40,314 nucleotides of DNA, from the NCBI GenBank assembly GCA_019456305.1, contig VRUD01000037.1, forward strand, positions 1-40,314. Direction: 5' to 3'. Positions 39,313-40,314 of this stretch are shown here, in pieces. The position numbers and the translations under genes were made by a program. The notes beneath the pieces were generated by a model that searched no databases, was not told the origin of the DNA, and saw nothing but the letters and a program-made list of their open reading frames with translations. Position 1 is the first letter of the stretch; the number at the start of each line of letters is the position of its first letter. This stretch comes from Cytophagales bacterium (lineage in GTDB: Bacteria > Bacteroidota > Bacteroidia > Cytophagales > VRUD01).

Positions 39313-40047
39313 CTTCTCCCCCCTGGCTATCCAAAAATTATTATAACCCATCCCTATATGAATTGCGATTTTATTGAGCTGAGAAAGTTCAAGAATAGCC
39401 AAAAAATTAAAGATAATTTCTATCCTGTCATTACAATCTTCAATAATTTCTATAAAAGATACTTTTTCTGATTTTTTTAAACGTGAGAGTAAATATTTTT
39501 TTTGGTCTTCAATGGTATAGGGGTATTGAACTACGCTATGTGTTGGTTTATTCTTTTCCAACTCATATCTTTTTGTTAGCTTGATGAATACTTTTAATAA
39601 TTTATACAGGTCAAGGTCTTGTAGTTCAGCTTCAACATTGGTCTTTTCAGCAAGTGATTTAAGTTCAGAAAGGGCATTACCGCGTTTTTCTTTTAGCAAT
39701 CTTTCCTGTTCAAAGGTTTCCAGCTCACTTGCTACAGATTTATATTTTTTAAATTCCAACAGGCGTTTAGCAAGCTCCTCTCTCGGATCAATTTCATTGC
39801 CCTCTTCATCAAGCGCTTTCCTGGGTAAGAGCATCCTGGCCTTAATACGCATTAACGTTGCAGCTACCAGGATAAATTCGCTCGCAACCTCTATATCCAT
39901 TTCTTCGAGTTGTTGAATATATCCCAAGAAATCATCGGTTATCCGGGCAATTGGTATGTCATGAATATCAAGCTCATCTCTTTGAATAAAAAAGAGCAGC
40001 AGGTCAAATGGCCCTTCAAAAAGCGGAAGTTTTATTTCGAAACCCAT
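39289..40047 (-). CDS. scpA: Segregation and condensation protein A
   Basis: This 252-residue kleisin bridges the SMC dimer with ScpB in chromosome condensation. The N-terminal motif is FEGPFDLLLFFIQRDELDIHDIPIARITDDFLGYI, followed by EFILVAATLMRIKARMLLPR; the C-terminal winged-helix part has KVSFIEIIEDCNDRIEIIFNFLAILEL. This is full length for the family. The last eight or so residues come from a 7-bp repeat stretch. scpB is not in the window. It is a core chromosomal gene, which argues that the contig is chromosomal rather than plasmid. Confidence 0.95.
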   Translation of the reverse strand: MGFEIKLPLFEGPFDLLLFFIQRDELDIHDIPIARITDDFLGYIQQLEEMDIEVASEFILVAATLMRIKARMLLPRKALDEEGNEIDPREELAKRLLEFKKYKSVASELETFEQERLLKEKRGNALSELKSLAEKTNVEAELQDLDLYKLLKVFIKLTKRYELEKNKPTHSVVQYPYTIEDQKKYLLSRLKKSEKVSFIEIIEDCNDRIEIIFNFLAILELSQLNKIAIHIGMGYNNFWIARGEKLAVSSKQ

Positions 40048-40174
40048 AATCTTTAATTTTTATGAATATAAATTATCTATAATAATACCAGATGCTAATA
40101 TACAAATTCATGCTAATTAAACGAATAACAGCCAATAAATAGGAGTGAATATTAGTATCATCCTTATTTATTCG

Positions 40175-40182
40175 TATATTTG
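40175..40182 (+). promoter_or_regulatory. Outward-facing promoter -7 element near right end
   Basis: TATATTTG followed by CAACGGG, pointing right into the terminal repeat. No convincing -33 TTTG is seen. The rest of 40048-40237 is AT-rich and non-coding. The element could drive a gene beyond the window. Confidence 0.3.
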
Positions 40183-40237
40183 CAACGGGTTGCCAAAGAT
40201 ATAATTTTTTTAAAAATATTTACTTGTTTATAAAAAA

Positions 40238-40314
40238 AATCACTGTTGTCCGATTAAATTTATAAACTAATAAAATTACTTCTAAAAATTATAAATTTAC
40301 TCATCAGCATAGGA
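40238..40314. repeat. Right copy of 77-bp terminal inverted repeat
   Basis: Exact reverse complement of 1-77, inner end AATCACTGTTGTCCGATT. See the left copy for interpretation. Confidence 0.95.

Noticed and set aside
1-40314. Circular plasmid or phage genome suggested by matching ends
   Set aside because: The ends match in inverted, not direct, orientation, and scpA and ndk are core chromosomal genes. No replication, capsid or portal genes are present.

Overview
The window looks like one complete assembled contig from an uncultured, AT-rich member of the Bacteroidota. The signs are three secreted proteins with C-terminal type IX secretion (T9SS) sorting domains, PKD and Kelch repeat proteins, lipoproteins with acidic residues just after the lipid-anchored cysteine (the Bacteroidota surface-export pattern), and promoter-like TTTG-N19-21-TAnnTTTG sequences in front of several genes. 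The first and last 77 bases are exact reverse complements of each other, so both contig ends run into inverted copies of one repeat.

Region 1 (1-14 kb) looks like an envelope or surface locus. It holds a SAM methyltransferase, two paralogous GT-C-like membrane proteins, a membrane-anchored CotH-kinase protein with a C-terminal beta-helix, a surface lipoprotein with two full phospholipase-D domains (four HKD motifs), a VTC-type polyphosphate polymerase domain protein, two small membrane proteins, a DUF4956 membrane protein and an apparently exported CYTH/triphosphate-tunnel protein. CotH, VTC and DUF4956 genes often lie together in bacterial genomes. The lipoprotein, the GT-C pair and the exported CYTH protein make this copy unusual and a good candidate for an undescribed phosphate- or glycan-linked surface modification system.

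Region 2 (14-22.5 kb) is read on the minus strand. Three tandem SiaB-family kinases are followed by one SiaC-family phosphoprotein (Thr68 conserved), a large TerB/ABCG-type ABC transporter, two paralogous lipoproteins and a small secreted protein. This suggests a SiaB/SiaC switch linked to an exporter. No SiaA phosphatase or SiaD cyclase is in the window.

Region 3 (22.5-33.6 kb) contains an OmpP1/FadL porin, a T9SS-exported esterase, a PKD/T9SS adhesin-like protein, an SGNH hydrolase lipoprotein, a GT-C mannosyltransferase-like protein, an M23 peptidase and Ndk.

Region 4 (33.6-40.3 kb) contains a DUF5678/retropepsin-like pair, a structured non-coding region leading into a Kelch/T9SS protein, a HigBA toxin-antitoxin pair, a flippase-like membrane protein and ScpA.

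Short repeats are abundant. They include 7-bp tandem arrays of three different sequences, the palindrome CCCGAGTACTCGGG, CCCCGCC-N3-GGCGGGG hairpins, nested inverted repeats, and remnants of a four-helix-bundle (S23) gene embedded in the arrays. Several elements lie inside genes in frame: in the ABC transporter, at the C-terminus of one SiaB paralogue, and within signal peptides. No rRNA, tRNA, CRISPR array or transposase gene was recognised.
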